Assembly: GCA_942491665.1 (NCBI GenBank)
Contig: CALOBR010000021.1
Span: 186,001 to 250,000 of the forward strand
Source of the DNA: CAVQGZ01 sp942491665
Lineage (GTDB): Bacteria; Actinomycetota; Actinomycetes; Jiangellales; Jiangellaceae
DNA length: 64,000 nucleotides
Direction: 5' to 3'
The notes under the pieces are model-generated. The model made no database searches. It was not told the origin of the DNA and saw only the letters and a program-made list of their open reading frames with translations. The stretch's first letter is position 1; each line of letters begins with the position of its first letter. Of this stretch, positions 8,911 to 17,474 are shown one piece after another. The translations under genes were made by a program, and so were the position numbers.

Positions 8911-8950
8911 AGGGGTGGTTGTCGGGCGAACGGGCCCGGCAACCACCCCT
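8911..8950. terminator. Strong 17-bp stem-loop between convergent genes
   Basis: Arms 8911-8927 (AGGGGTGGTTGTCGGGC) and 8934-8950 pair over 17 positions with one G-T wobble and a 6-base loop. It lies between the 3' ends of the binding-protein gene (+) and the wax ester synthase gene (-), the expected place for a bidirectional terminator. There is no T-tract on either side, as is common in actinobacteria. A smaller hairpin (GTGGTC/GACCAC, 8881-8897) lies just upstream. Confidence 0.7.
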
Positions 8951-9013
8951 GTGCCTTGCGGCGGCGCAGGATGGGACGCTCAGCTCGGGCCGGGGCGCTG
9001 GAACAGGCGCCCG

Positions 9014-10351
9014 TCAGGTGCCCGCGAGGTCGTGCAGGCCGGTCGAGATGCCGGCCAGCAGCTCGTCGACGTCGGCGGCGTAGAGCCCGTCCCCGGTGAC
9101 ACCGAAGCCCAGGGTGCCGTCGTGCGACACGACCCCCACGGTGATGCGCAGGTGGCCGTCGACGGGGATCACCGGGTGCATGTGCTCGATGCGCCGACCC
9201 GCGACGTAGAGCGGCACCTGGATGCCTGGGACGTTGGTCACCAGCGTGTCGGCGAACCACTCCGGCACCCATGTGGCGTGCTCGATGACCACCTCTTGGA
9301 CGGGGCCTGGAACGAGGTGGTCGGCCAGCGAGATCAGCGCAGCGCCGACCATGGGGGTGCCGGCGTGGATCTGCCACCGCGTGGACGCCCCGATCGCGTG
9401 CACGCGCTCGCCCGGTGCCATGTCGCCGACGGGCAGGTCCGTCCACGCTGCACTGAGGCGGTTGTCGGCGTGGTCGTCGACCGCGGGTCGAAGCGACACC
9501 GGGATGACGCACCGCAAGGTGCGCTCCGCCGTCTGCTCGCCGCGACCCACGAGCAGCGTGCGGTAGCCGTTCGCGACGGCCGCGAGGATGACGTCGTTCA
9601 GGCTCGCCCCATGGCGCTTCTTCGCCGTCTTGGCCAGGGCCAGGTCTTCGGTGCCGAAGACCCAGCGGCGTCGGCCCGACAACGGTCCGGTCAACGAGCC
9701 GGGGGGACGGGGGGTCACGTCGGCCACCACGTGAGCGGCCTCCGGCGCGTGCTTGATCGCCGACGCCACGGCAGTGACCGCCCCTTCGATGGCTCGACCG
9801 ATGCGCCCCGGTAGGTGCGTCGGGCGGTCGTAGCCCCCGGAGGTCACCGGCAGCGCCCCCGACACGGCGGCATCGGCCAGCGTCGGCCCGCCGTCAGGCT
9901 GGGTGTCCATGAGGTGGCCCATCACAGCCCGCGACGCGATGCCGTCGGCGACGGAGTGGTGCAGTCGCCAGACGAACGCCCACTGGCCGTGGGCGAGCCC
10001 TCGCACCACGAGCGCCTCCCAGAGCGGCCGTGAGCGGTCCAGCGGCTGCTCGACGAACGCCGACACCAGGTCGGCGAGCTGGTCCGGGTCAGCACCGATG
10101 CGCACCGCCCGCACGTGCTGGCGTAGGTCTGGCATGCCGGCGTCGCGCCACTGCGGTCGGCGAACGGACGAGTCCTCGTCGAGCACCCAGCGCAGCCCGG
10201 GTGCCCGCTCGATGCGCTCGGCCACCAGTGCGCGCACCTGCGCCACCGGCGGCGCAGGACCGTCGAGCACGCTGAGCAGCCCGGGTGCCAGCGCGGGCCC
10301 ACCCTTCTCCATCTCCAGCCAGACGGCGTCGAGCGCGTGCAGACGGGTCAT
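9014..10351 (-). CDS. Wax ester synthase/diacylglycerol acyltransferase (WS/DGAT)
   Basis: A 445-residue acyltransferase of the bacterial WS/DGAT family, which esterifies acyl-CoA to long-chain alcohols or diacylglycerol to make storage wax esters or triacylglycerols. The catalytic motif HHSVADG (HHxxxDG) is clear in the first third, and the N-terminus has the usual LDAVWLEMEKGGP. The C-terminal half keeps the family's LVTNVPGIQVPLYVAG-type segment. The ATG at 10351 has a GGAGGT site eight bases upstream, so the longer reading frame from 10420 is not needed. It stands alone, convergent with the binding-protein gene; link to the acyl-CoA synthetase upstream is plausible but unproved. Confidence 0.9.
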   Translation of the reverse strand: MTRLHALDAVWLEMEKGGPALAPGLLSVLDGPAPPVAQVRALVAERIERAPGLRWVLDEDSSVRRPQWRDAGMPDLRQHVRAVRIGADPDQLADLVSAFVEQPLDRSRPLWEALVVRGLAHGQWAFVWRLHHSVADGIASRAVMGHLMDTQPDGGPTLADAAVSGALPVTSGGYDRPTHLPGRIGRAIEGAVTAVASAIKHAPEAAHVVADVTPRPPGSLTGPLSGRRRWVFGTEDLALAKTAKKRHGASLNDVILAAVANGYRTLLVGRGEQTAERTLRCVIPVSLRPAVDDHADNRLSAAWTDLPVGDMAPGERVHAIGASTRWQIHAGTPMVGAALISLADHLVPGPVQEVVIEHATWVPEWFADTLVTNVPGIQVPLYVAGRRIEHMHPVIPVDGHLRITVGVVSHDGTLGFGVTGDGLYAADVDELLAGISTGLHDLAGT

Positions 10352-10432
10352 GTCGGTGGACCTCCCTCCGGTGCGGCGTTCGGTCACAGTAGGCCCGTCC
10401 CGGGGCCCCCCGCTGCGCAAGCGGTCACTCGC

Positions 10433-10438
10433 TACGGT
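10433..10438 (+). promoter_or_regulatory. -10 box (TACGGT) of a probably leaderless mRNA
   Basis: TACGGT fits the actinobacterial TANNNT -10 consensus and ends exactly six bases before the GTG at 10445, placing transcription start at or next to the start codon. There is no good ribosome-binding site in between. Confidence 0.5.
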
Positions 10439-10444
10439 GGCACT

Positions 10445-10876
10445 GTGAGCGCGGAAGGGGAGTCGAACGGCCTCGTGCCGACGGGTGTGTTCGCCGACAT
10501 CGCCGAGGCGGTGGCCCGGCTCATCGAGCTCGCGGGCATCACCATCCTGGTTGTCGGTGGCCTGCTCACCGCGTACTGGGCGCTGCGCGACGCCCTGGCG
10601 GGGGAGAAGGTGTACGAGCGCGCCCGGCGATCGTTCGGGCGCGTGCTGCTGCTCGCGCTGGAGGTACTCGTCGCCGCCGACATCGTGCAGACGGTGGCGG
10701 TCGAGCTGACCGTGGAGAGCATCGCGACCCTCGGGCTGCTGGTGCTGGTTCGAACCGTGTTGAGCTTCTCGCTGTCAGCCGAGCTCGAAGGCATCGTGCC
10801 CTGGCGCCGCGCGGAGTTCGAGGCGACTCAGGCCCTCAGACGACCACCGTCCACGGATCCACCCGCCGATCGGTGA
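10445..10876 (+). CDS. DUF1622 family membrane protein
   Basis: A 143-residue protein with three hydrophobic helices (about residues 26-45, 65-85 and 90-110) and a charged C-terminus, resembling the DUF1622 family of small bacterial membrane proteins of unknown function (recognisable ALEVLVAADIVQTVAVELTV). The GTG at 10445 is preferred over upstream starts because a -10 box lies six bases before it. Its last 41 bases overlap, in antisense, the 3' end of the YCII-like gene. No biochemical role is known to me. Confidence 0.75.
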   Translation: MSAEGESNGLVPTGVFADIAEAVARLIELAGITILVVGGLLTAYWALRDALAGEKVYERARRSFGRVLLLALEVLVAADIVQTVAVELTVESIATLGLLVLVRTVLSFSLSAELEGIVPWRRAEFEATQALRRPPSTDPPADR

Positions 10877-11132
10877 CCAGGCCGGCCGTCACGTACGGGT
10901 CGGCGTCGGCGTAGGCATCGACGGCCTCGGGCGCGACGTCTGCGAAGACGAACAGGGCGCGGGTGGGCGGTGACCCGACTGCTCCGACGTTGAGCAGGTC
11001 GCCGCGCTCCTTGGCAGCCTGCGCGTGCTCGAGGTGCGCGGGACGCACCGGGTCGCGGCGGTCGAGGATGTCGGGCACGTAGTCGTACGTGAGCACGAGA
11101 TAGGTGCCGGGGTCGAGTGAGGGCACGGTCAT
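10836..11132 (-). CDS. YCII-related domain protein
   Basis: A 98-residue protein with a ferredoxin-like YCII/dimeric alpha-beta barrel sequence: YLVLTYDYVPDILDRRDPVR at the start, HLEHAQAAKERGDLL in the middle (His and nearby acidic residues typical of YCII) and a DADPYVTAGLVTDRRVDPW ending. YCII proteins are small cytoplasmic proteins, some proposed as enzymes, of largely unknown role. The ATG at 11132 is chosen because it places the conserved start near the N-terminus; an upstream GTG would add 14 unrelated residues. The gene is convergent with and overlaps the DUF1622 gene. Confidence 0.8.
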   Translation of the reverse strand: MTVPSLDPGTYLVLTYDYVPDILDRRDPVRPAHLEHAQAAKERGDLLNVGAVGSPPTRALFVFADVAPEAVDAYADADPYVTAGLVTDRRVDPWTVVV

Positions 11133-11195
11133 GCCCGCATGATCACACGACCTCGCTAGGCTCAGCACTGCCAACGATCGTCGCAGGAGGTTCGA

Positions 11196-11615
11196 GTGTC
11201 TGCAGCCGCCCCGTCCGGACGTGATGACCTAGGTCACCTGATTCTTATGGCTTCCGCCGCGGTCGACGACCTGCCGTGGAAGTCGTTGGGCGACAGCCAG
11301 GGGGTGTCGCACAAGGTTCTGTGGCGATCTGGTGACGTCGTGCTCGGTCTCTTTCGGCTTGAGCCTGGCGCGGTGAACCCGTCGCACGTGCACCAGGGGG
11401 CGCACCACCACTTCCTCGTCACCCAGGGCACGGCGCGCATCGTCGACCGTGACCTCGACGCGGGTTCCTACGCCTACATCCCACCGGGTGTCGCGCACGA
11501 GGTCGCCGCTGTCGGTGACGAGGGGTGCACGCTCTTCTACACCTACCGGCCGGTCGAGATCCCGATCGGTTCGGGCAGCTCGCCCATGGACGACACCTGG
11601 GGTGCCGCCGGCTGA
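11196..11615 (+). CDS. Cupin-domain protein
   Basis: A single-domain cupin of 139 residues. The metal-site motif reads PSHVHQGAHHHFLVTQGTAR, with the HxH pair and a further His where many cupins have Glu, and the second motif is YIPPGVAHEV. This is consistent with a small metal-binding cupin, either a dioxygenase-like enzyme or a ligand sensor. The GTG start at 11196 is supported by an AGGAGG site five bases upstream; a later ATG at 11247 lacks one. Its last 73 bases are antisense to the 3' end of the P-type ATPase gene. Substrate unknown. Confidence 0.8.
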   Translation: MSAAAPSGRDDLGHLILMASAAVDDLPWKSLGDSQGVSHKVLWRSGDVVLGLFRLEPGAVNPSHVHQGAHHHFLVTQGTARIVDRDLDAGSYAYIPPGVAHEVAAVGDEGCTLFYTYRPVEIPIGSGSSPMDDTWGAAG

Positions 11616-14305
11616 CGACGCCGGCGCACCTCCTTCTCCACCGTTGCGACAAGCGGGGCGACGAGCGCGAGCACCACGGCCCCGACCCACTGCCCGCCGG
11701 TGAGGCTGGTCGTCTGCAGCCACGCCTGCATGGCGTCGAGCTCGACGGAGAGGACGAGCAGCGCCGCCCCGCCGGCGATCCAGGCCAGGTAGGGAAAGGG
11801 CGGTCCGTCGAAGGACGGTCCGGGGTCGCGTCGTGCCGTCCAGCCCAGCCCCAGAGCGGCCAGGGCAGACACGACGAAGGCCATCGTCATCGACACCGAC
11901 GGGCCGTCCAGAGACGGCTCGTCCGGGCCGAGCACGAGCGGGATCGTCGCCGAGACGGCCAGCACGAGACCCATGGTCGCCCAGCGGATCACGGTGCCTC
12001 GGTTGACCACACGTGCCTCGGAGTCGCGAGGGGGACGGTCCATGATCGTGGGGTCGACCCCGTCGGAGATGACCGCCAGCACGGGGAACACCCCGATCAC
12101 GAAGTTGACGAACAGCAGCATTCCCGGGGTCAGCGCAGCTCCGCTGTTGATGTTGAACACGGTGGCGATGATCATCAGCAGCAGGACGCCGAAGAGGCCC
12201 TGCAGCTGGTAGCGCAGGTACGCACTGATCTTGCCGTAGATGTCGCGCCCCAGCTCGATGGCGTGGACGAGGGTGGCGAAGTTGTCGTCGGTGAGAATCA
12301 TCTTGGCGGCCTGTTTCGTCACCTCGCTGCCCGAGCCCATGGCCACCCCGATGTCGGCCTGCTTCAGTGCGGCGGCGTCGTTGACGGCGTCGCCGGTCAT
12401 GGCGACGACCGTGCCGTCGCGCTGCATGAGCTCGACGAGTCGTAGCTTGTCCTCCGGTGCCACACGGCCGAACACGTGCAGGTGGTCCAGTCGCTCCAGC
12501 AGCTCCTCGTCGCTCGCCCGCTGCAGCTGCGACCCGGTGATGATGCCGTCGGCAAGGCCGAGGTCATCGGCGATGGCCCGGGCCGTGATCGCGTGGTCGC
12601 CGGTGATCATCCGTACGTCGATTCCCGCGCGCAGCGCCGTGGCGACGGCAGCCTTGGCCGAGGGGCGCAGGGGGTCGATGATGCCGACGAGCGACACGAA
12701 CAGCAGGTCGTCGACGTACGACATCGGGTCGGCCGTGGCGGCGTCGCGCTCGTCCTCGGCGATGAAGCGCACCGCGAACGACAGCACGCGCAGCCCGCGT
12801 TCGGACAACGACGCGTTCGCCGCTTCGATCTCGGCCCGCACGTTCTCCAGCGGGACGACCTCTCCGTGCCACAAGGCCTCGGAGCAGCGCTTGAGCACCA
12901 CGTCCGGCGCTCCCTTGACCGCCTCGACGACCCGCTCGGACGCCGCGCGGCGGGGCGCCTCGTGGAACGTCGCCATGAACTTGTAGGCGGAGTCGAAGGG
13001 CACCTCGGCCAGTCGTGGCACCTCGCGCCGAGTCACCTCGGCGTCGACGCCGATCTTGGCCGCCAGCACCACCAGCGCCGCTTCAGTGGGGTCGCCGACC
13101 ACGGTGCCGGAGTCAGAGACGGTGGCGTCGCTGCACAGGGTCAGTCCGAGGGCGAGCGGCGTGAAGTCGGGCACCTCCTCGTCGGCGGTGTGCAGGATCG
13201 CGCCGACCTTCTCGTAGCCGCTGCCCTGCACGCTGTACCAGCTGCCGCCGGTGAGCATCGACACGGCGGTCATCTCGTTCATCGTGAGCGTGCCGGTCTT
13301 GTCGCTGTTGATGGCGCTCGTCGAGCCGAGCGTCTCGACGTCGGTGAGGTTCTTGACCACGGCCTTCGCGTCGGCGAGGCGGCGCGCGCCGCTGGAGAGC
13401 ATGGCCTGGACGAAGGTAGGCAGGCCGGTCGGGATCGCCGCGATCGCCGTCGACACCGCCAGCAGCACGAGCGTGCTGAACTCAAGATCGCGAGCCCAGC
13501 CGACGACCACGATCACGGCGACCGCCAGCCACGAGATCAGGCCCAGCCACTTGGTGACCCCGTCAAGCTCCTTCTGCAGCGGCGACTTCGTGCGGGTGAC
13601 GGACGTGAGCAGTCCGGCGATCTTGCCCATCTCGGTGCCCGAGCCGGTGGCGGTCACCATCAGCGCAGCAGTACCGCGCGTGACCGAGGTGTTCTGGAAC
13701 AGCATGTTCGACCGGTCGCCGAGCGGCACGTCGTCGGAGTCCAGCGTCGAGGCGTCCTTGGCCACCGGCGCGCTCTCGCCGGTGAGCGCCGCCTCGGCGA
13801 CCTCCAACGTCGCCGACGTCGTGATCCGCCCGTCCGCCGGCACCAGGTCACCGGCCTCGAGCATCACCAGGTCGCCGACGACGAGGTCCAACGCGTCAAG
13901 CTGCACGAGGGTGCCGTCGCGCAGCACCCGCGCCGAGGGCACCTGCAGCTGGTCCAGCGCGGCCACGCTTGCCTGCGCCTTCATCTCCTGGTTGGTCCCG
14001 AGCACCACGTTGAGCAGCACCAGGGCTCCCACGAGGAGCCCCGTCGAGCTCTCGCCGACCAGGATGCTGATCACGGCGACGGCCACCAGCATGACGTTCA
14101 TCGGGTCGGCAAGCTGAGCAGCCGCGATCGAGAGGCGCGACGGCGGCGGTTCCTTCGGGATCGAGTTGGGGCCGTCCTCCTTCAGCCGCCGCGCCGCGTC
14201 CGCACTCGACAAGCCGACCGACGGGTCGGTGCGCAACAGCTTGGCCGCGTGGCTGACGTCGACGGCATACCAGGCGCGGTCGTGCGAGGTAGTGGCGGTG
14301 CTCAT
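11543..14305 (-). CDS. P-type ATPase (P2-like) lacking the usual cation-site carboxylates
   Basis: A 920-residue P-type ATPase with an N-terminal cation-ATPase domain (ARRLKEDGPNSIP), the actuator TGES motif, phosphorylation site SDKTGTLT and hinge TGDAVNDAAAL. These show a working phosphorylation machinery. The membrane helices are odd: M4 reads AIPTGLP where P2-type Ca2+/Mg2+ pumps have PEGLP; M5 lacks the NxxE pattern (YLRYQLQGLFG), and M6 reads NFVIGVFP instead of NxxTDGxP. The three acidic residues that bind Ca2+ in SERCA therefore appear absent, so the transported ion is unclear. The ATG has a TTGGAGG site. The 3' end overlaps the cupin gene by 73 bases. Confidence 0.88.
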   Translation of the reverse strand: MSTATTSHDRAWYAVDVSHAAKLLRTDPSVGLSSADAARRLKEDGPNSIPKEPPPSRLSIAAAQLADPMNVMLVAVAVISILVGESSTGLLVGALVLLNVVLGTNQEMKAQASVAALDQLQVPSARVLRDGTLVQLDALDLVVGDLVMLEAGDLVPADGRITTSATLEVAEAALTGESAPVAKDASTLDSDDVPLGDRSNMLFQNTSVTRGTAALMVTATGSGTEMGKIAGLLTSVTRTKSPLQKELDGVTKWLGLISWLAVAVIVVVGWARDLEFSTLVLLAVSTAIAAIPTGLPTFVQAMLSSGARRLADAKAVVKNLTDVETLGSTSAINSDKTGTLTMNEMTAVSMLTGGSWYSVQGSGYEKVGAILHTADEEVPDFTPLALGLTLCSDATVSDSGTVVGDPTEAALVVLAAKIGVDAEVTRREVPRLAEVPFDSAYKFMATFHEAPRRAASERVVEAVKGAPDVVLKRCSEALWHGEVVPLENVRAEIEAANASLSERGLRVLSFAVRFIAEDERDAATADPMSYVDDLLFVSLVGIIDPLRPSAKAAVATALRAGIDVRMITGDHAITARAIADDLGLADGIITGSQLQRASDEELLERLDHLHVFGRVAPEDKLRLVELMQRDGTVVAMTGDAVNDAAALKQADIGVAMGSGSEVTKQAAKMILTDDNFATLVHAIELGRDIYGKISAYLRYQLQGLFGVLLLMIIATVFNINSGAALTPGMLLFVNFVIGVFPVLAVISDGVDPTIMDRPPRDSEARVVNRGTVIRWATMGLVLAVSATIPLVLGPDEPSLDGPSVSMTMAFVVSALAALGLGWTARRDPGPSFDGPPFPYLAWIAGGAALLVLSVELDAMQAWLQTTSLTGGQWVGAVVLALVAPLVATVEKEVRRRRQPAAPQVSSMGELPEPIGISTGR

Positions 14306-14418
14306 GGGGCCTCCAAGGGTTGGCGAGGTGCCGCAAGCCTAGGTGCGGGCCCGCGAGGTCGTCCGAGGAGTCGGTGTCGACCAGCGCCCGCGTGGCGAGT
14401 GTGTGACAGTCTGAGGAC

Positions 14419-15804
14419 GTGGCGCTCGACCAGGCTCGTCAGTCGGCGAGCCGCCGGTTCCGGACAGCCCGCGACCGGGCCGCGGCCCGTCGTGCCCAAG
14501 CCGAGAAGCGATCGGCGGACGGGCGCCCGCGCGCCCCGAGCGGAGCCCTGGCCACGCCTCGGACGGTCGACGACGACACCGCGCACGGGTCGGGCGTGGC
14601 CAGTCCGGCGCCGACGACGTCGCCGGAAGACCTGGTACCCACCAGCATCCGCTACGCCGCCGCCTGGTCGTGGCGCATCCTGCTGATCGCTGCTGCTGTT
14701 GCGCTGCTCGGCTGGGTCTCGTGGCAGCTGAGGGTGGTCACCTTCCCGCTGGTCGTCGCCCTGCTCTTGGCGGCGCTGCTGGCCCCCACAGTGTGGCGGC
14801 TGACCCAGGCAGGGTGGCGCCGCGGCGCAGCGGCCGGGGTCGTGCTCGCCGGGTTCGTCGTGGTGATGGTCGGCGTCCTCACGGTGGTCGGCCAGCAGGT
14901 GGGTGGGCAGTTCGGGCAGGTAGCGAACGAGGCGCAACGGGCCATCGAGCAGATCCAGGAGTGGCTGGCCACCGGGCCGCTCAGCCTCAGCGAAGACCAG
15001 ATCAGCAACCTCGTCGACCAGGTCAGCTCGGCCATCACGTCGAACCAGGACCGGCTGGCTTCTGGTGCGCTGTCCACGGCGGGAGCGGCCGCCGAGGTGT
15101 TCGCCGGTCTGGCGATCGCGTTGTTCGCACTGTTCTTCTTCTTGTTCGACGGGCGCAACATCTTCGAGTGGTGCCTGTCGCTGGTGCCTCGCTCGTTTCG
15201 CGGTGACGCCGACCAGGCCGGCCAGGCTGCTTTCGCCACGCTCATCGCCTACGTGCGCAGCACTGTTCTGGTGGCGACCTTCGACGGCGTGGTCGTGACA
15301 ATCTGGCTGCTCATCCTGTCCGTGCCGCTGGCGCTTCCGCTGGGTGTGCTGGTGTTCTTCGGTGCCTTCATCCCGCTGGTGGGCGCGTTCCTGTCCGGCG
15401 CGGTGGCGGTGCTCGTCGCATTCGTCACCCAAGGCTTCGTGGTCGCGCTGCTCGTGCTGGCGGGCATCGTCGCCATCCAGCAGATCGAGGGCAACCTGTT
15501 CGCCCCGCTGGTCATGGGGCGCATGGTGCGCATCCACCCCCTCGCCATCGTGCTGGCGATCTCCGCCGGCGGGATCGTGTTCGGCATCATCGGGGCCATC
15601 GTCGCGGTGCCGCTGGTCGCCGTGCTGCACACCGTCGCGACCTACCTGCGCTCCCGCGGCGACGCGCCGGACGGCTCGAACGAGAGTGGCGGGCAGGACG
15701 AACCGGGGGCCGGTGCGCCGGGCTCCGCGTCCGACGTGTCCGCAGCCGGAGGCCCGTCCGACCAGTCCGCCCCCGTGGCCCCGCAGGCTGCCGTCGACGG
15801 GTAG
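14419..15804 (+). CDS. AI-2E family transporter (PerM-like)
   Basis: A 461-residue membrane protein of the AI-2E/PerM (UPF0118) family, with about eight hydrophobic helices from residue 78 and the conserved FGAFIPLVGAFLSG and IQQIEGNLFAPLVMGRMV segments. Members have been linked to autoinducer-2 export or Na+/H+ antiport, so the substrate is not certain. A 75-residue Arg/Ala-rich cytoplasmic tail precedes the first helix and a 50-residue Gly/Ser/Pro-rich tail follows the last; both are low-complexity extensions. The GTG start is preceded by GAGG. It is divergent from the P-type ATPase gene. Confidence 0.85.
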   Translation: MALDQARQSASRRFRTARDRAAARRAQAEKRSADGRPRAPSGALATPRTVDDDTAHGSGVASPAPTTSPEDLVPTSIRYAAAWSWRILLIAAAVALLGWVSWQLRVVTFPLVVALLLAALLAPTVWRLTQAGWRRGAAAGVVLAGFVVVMVGVLTVVGQQVGGQFGQVANEAQRAIEQIQEWLATGPLSLSEDQISNLVDQVSSAITSNQDRLASGALSTAGAAAEVFAGLAIALFALFFFLFDGRNIFEWCLSLVPRSFRGDADQAGQAAFATLIAYVRSTVLVATFDGVVVTIWLLILSVPLALPLGVLVFFGAFIPLVGAFLSGAVAVLVAFVTQGFVVALLVLAGIVAIQQIEGNLFAPLVMGRMVRIHPLAIVLAISAGGIVFGIIGAIVAVPLVAVLHTVATYLRSRGDAPDGSNESGGQDEPGAGAPGSASDVSAAGGPSDQSAPVAPQAAVDG

Positions 15805-15853
15805 CGTCACCACGCGCCCACAGCGGGTGCAGGTGGCGGGACGAGGTGCGCTC

Positions 15854-16195
15854 ATGGCTGACTGGTTCGGGGTCCGATGCGTGTTCCACGACCCGGAAGG
15901 CACCTATGAGGAGCGCGTGACCATCTGGCAGGCCGGCACCTTCGACGAGGCGGTGCTGCTCGCCGAGGCCGAGGCCACCGAGTACGCCGCTGACGTCGGG
16001 GCGAGCTTTCTCGGCTTCGCGCAGGCCTACGTCATGCCGGAGGATCCGACCAGCGGCGCCGAGGTGTTCTCACTGCTGCGTGACAGCGACCTCGACCCCG
16101 ACGAGTACCTCGACACCTTCTTCGACACCGGCGATGAGCGTGAGGCGTCCTTGGACGACGAAGACGAGGACGACAAGGACGAGGAAGACGCCTGA
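15854..16195 (+). CDS. DUF4288-like small protein with acidic tail
   Basis: A 113-residue cytoplasmic protein. The first 85 residues (WFGVRCVFHDPEGTYEERVT, AGTFDEAVLLAEAEATEYA) look like the DUF4288 family of unknown function. The last 25 residues are almost all Asp/Glu with a few Lys, an intrinsically disordered acidic tail. The ATG at 15854 is the first start after the transporter gene ends 49 bases upstream, so the two may be cotranscribed. It ends next to the convergent hisN gene (stops abut). Function unknown. Confidence 0.65.
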   Translation: MADWFGVRCVFHDPEGTYEERVTIWQAGTFDEAVLLAEAEATEYAADVGASFLGFAQAYVMPEDPTSGAEVFSLLRDSDLDPDEYLDTFFDTGDEREASLDDEDEDDKDEEDA

Positions 16196-16987
16196 TCACG
16201 ACCTGAGCAGGGCACGGGCCTGCTCGTGCAACAGCGAGTTCGTGGCCAACGCATTGCCCCCGAACGGACCTGGCGTCCCGGCCAGGTCGGTGAAGCAGCC
16301 GCCTGCCTCGGTCACGATGGGCACCAGGGCGGCCATGTCGTGCAGGGCCAGCTCAGGCTCGGTCGCGATGTCGACCGCGCCCTCGGCGAGCAGCATGTAC
16401 GACCAGAAGTCCCCGAACCCCCGGGTGCGCCAGCACTCGTCGATCAGCGGCTCGAGCCGCTCCGTGCGCTGACCCCACCCGCCGAGCGAGGCGTAGCTCA
16501 GGTACGCGTCAGCCGCCCGGCTCACCGCCGAGACGTGGCATCGCCGAGGGGTCGACCCGGCGAACGTCGTCCACGTCCCTTGCCCGGCGCTCGCCCACCA
16601 TCGGCGGCCCAGCGCCGGGGCGCTGACCATGCCGAGCGGAACCTCGTCGCCGACCACCAGCCCGATCAGGGTCGCCCAGACCGGGACTCCGCGAACAAAG
16701 TTCTTGGTGCCGTCGATGGGGTCGATCACCCACGTGCGCCCGTCGAGCGTACCGCCTTCCTCCTCGCCGAGGATCGAGTCGTCGTCACGGCGCTCGCCGA
16801 GCAGCCTGCGCACGGCCCGTTCCACCGCCCGGTCGGCATCGGTGACCGGCGTGGTGTCGGGCTTGGTCGTCACGGCCAGGTCGGCGGCGAGAAACCGGTC
16901 GAGGGTGATGCGATCGGCCTCGTCGGCCAGCGCGTGCGCCAGGTCGAGGTCAGCGGTGAGGTCGTGGTAGGCAGGTTCAGCGGGCAC
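16196..16987 (-). CDS. hisN: Histidinol-phosphatase (inositol monophosphatase family)
   Basis: A 263-residue Mg2+-dependent phosphatase of the inositol-monophosphatase fold. The metal-site motifs are GEEEGG near residue 70 and VIDPIDGTKNFVRG near 85, with HDMAALVPIVTEAGG near the C-terminus. The sequence VPVWATLIGLVVGDEVPLGM and SAPALGRRWWA is typical of the actinobacterial HisN that dephosphorylates histidinol phosphate in histidine synthesis. The GTG at 16987 fits the family start; a TACGCT -10 box eight bases further upstream suggests a nearly leaderless transcript. It is divergent from the DUF2231 gene with a 55-base spacer. Confidence 0.87.
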   Translation of the reverse strand: MPAEPAYHDLTADLDLAHALADEADRITLDRFLAADLAVTTKPDTTPVTDADRAVERAVRRLLGERRDDDSILGEEEGGTLDGRTWVIDPIDGTKNFVRGVPVWATLIGLVVGDEVPLGMVSAPALGRRWWASAGQGTWTTFAGSTPRRCHVSAVSRAADAYLSYASLGGWGQRTERLEPLIDECWRTRGFGDFWSYMLLAEGAVDIATEPELALHDMAALVPIVTEAGGCFTDLAGTPGPFGGNALATNSLLHEQARALLRS

Positions 16988-17042
16988 GTCGCCGCAGCGT
17001 AGCGAGCGCCCGTCGCGACGATCGCGGGCATACTCGGCGCCC

Positions 17043-17474
17043 GTGAACGAGATCCTCGGCCTGCCCATGCACCCGTTGGTGGTGCACGCGGTCGTCGTGC
17101 TCGTCCCGCTGGTGGCGGTGGGGACGGTGGCTGCTGCGGTGAGCCGCACATGGTTCGACCGGTTGCGCCTGGTGCTCGCTGGGCTGGCGGTCGGCGCCGC
17201 CGCTGCCGGCGTCGTCGCCCGCTCGTCGGGTGAGTCGCTGCTGCGCCGCGTCCCGGGGTCGCCCGAGGTGGCGAGCCACGCGAACGTCTCCGACGCGCTG
17301 CCCTGGCTGCTCCTGCCAGCTGCGGCCCTGGTGCTGGCCTGGGCGCTCGTCGGGCCGCAGCATCGCTGGCACCGAGTGCTGGCGGTGACCGCGGTGGTGG
17401 TCTGGGTCGGGGCTACCGTCTGGACGGTGCTGGCAGGGCACTCCGGAGCCGTGTCGGTGTGGGGCGACCTGTGA
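17043..17474 (+). CDS. DUF2231 family membrane protein
   Basis: A 143-residue protein with four predicted hydrophobic helices and the N-terminal sequence GLPMHPLVVHAVVVLVPL; the two His residues just before and in the first helix are typical of DUF2231, a family sometimes linked to haem or redox proteins but without a settled role. A charged SSGESLLRRVPGSPEVASHA loop separates helices two and three. The GTG start lies at the end of a divergent promoter region shared with hisN. No operon partner is evident downstream. Confidence 0.75.
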   Translation: MNEILGLPMHPLVVHAVVVLVPLVAVGTVAAAVSRTWFDRLRLVLAGLAVGAAAAGVVARSSGESLLRRVPGSPEVASHANVSDALPWLLLPAAALVLAWALVGPQHRWHRVLAVTAVVVWVGATVWTVLAGHSGAVSVWGDL

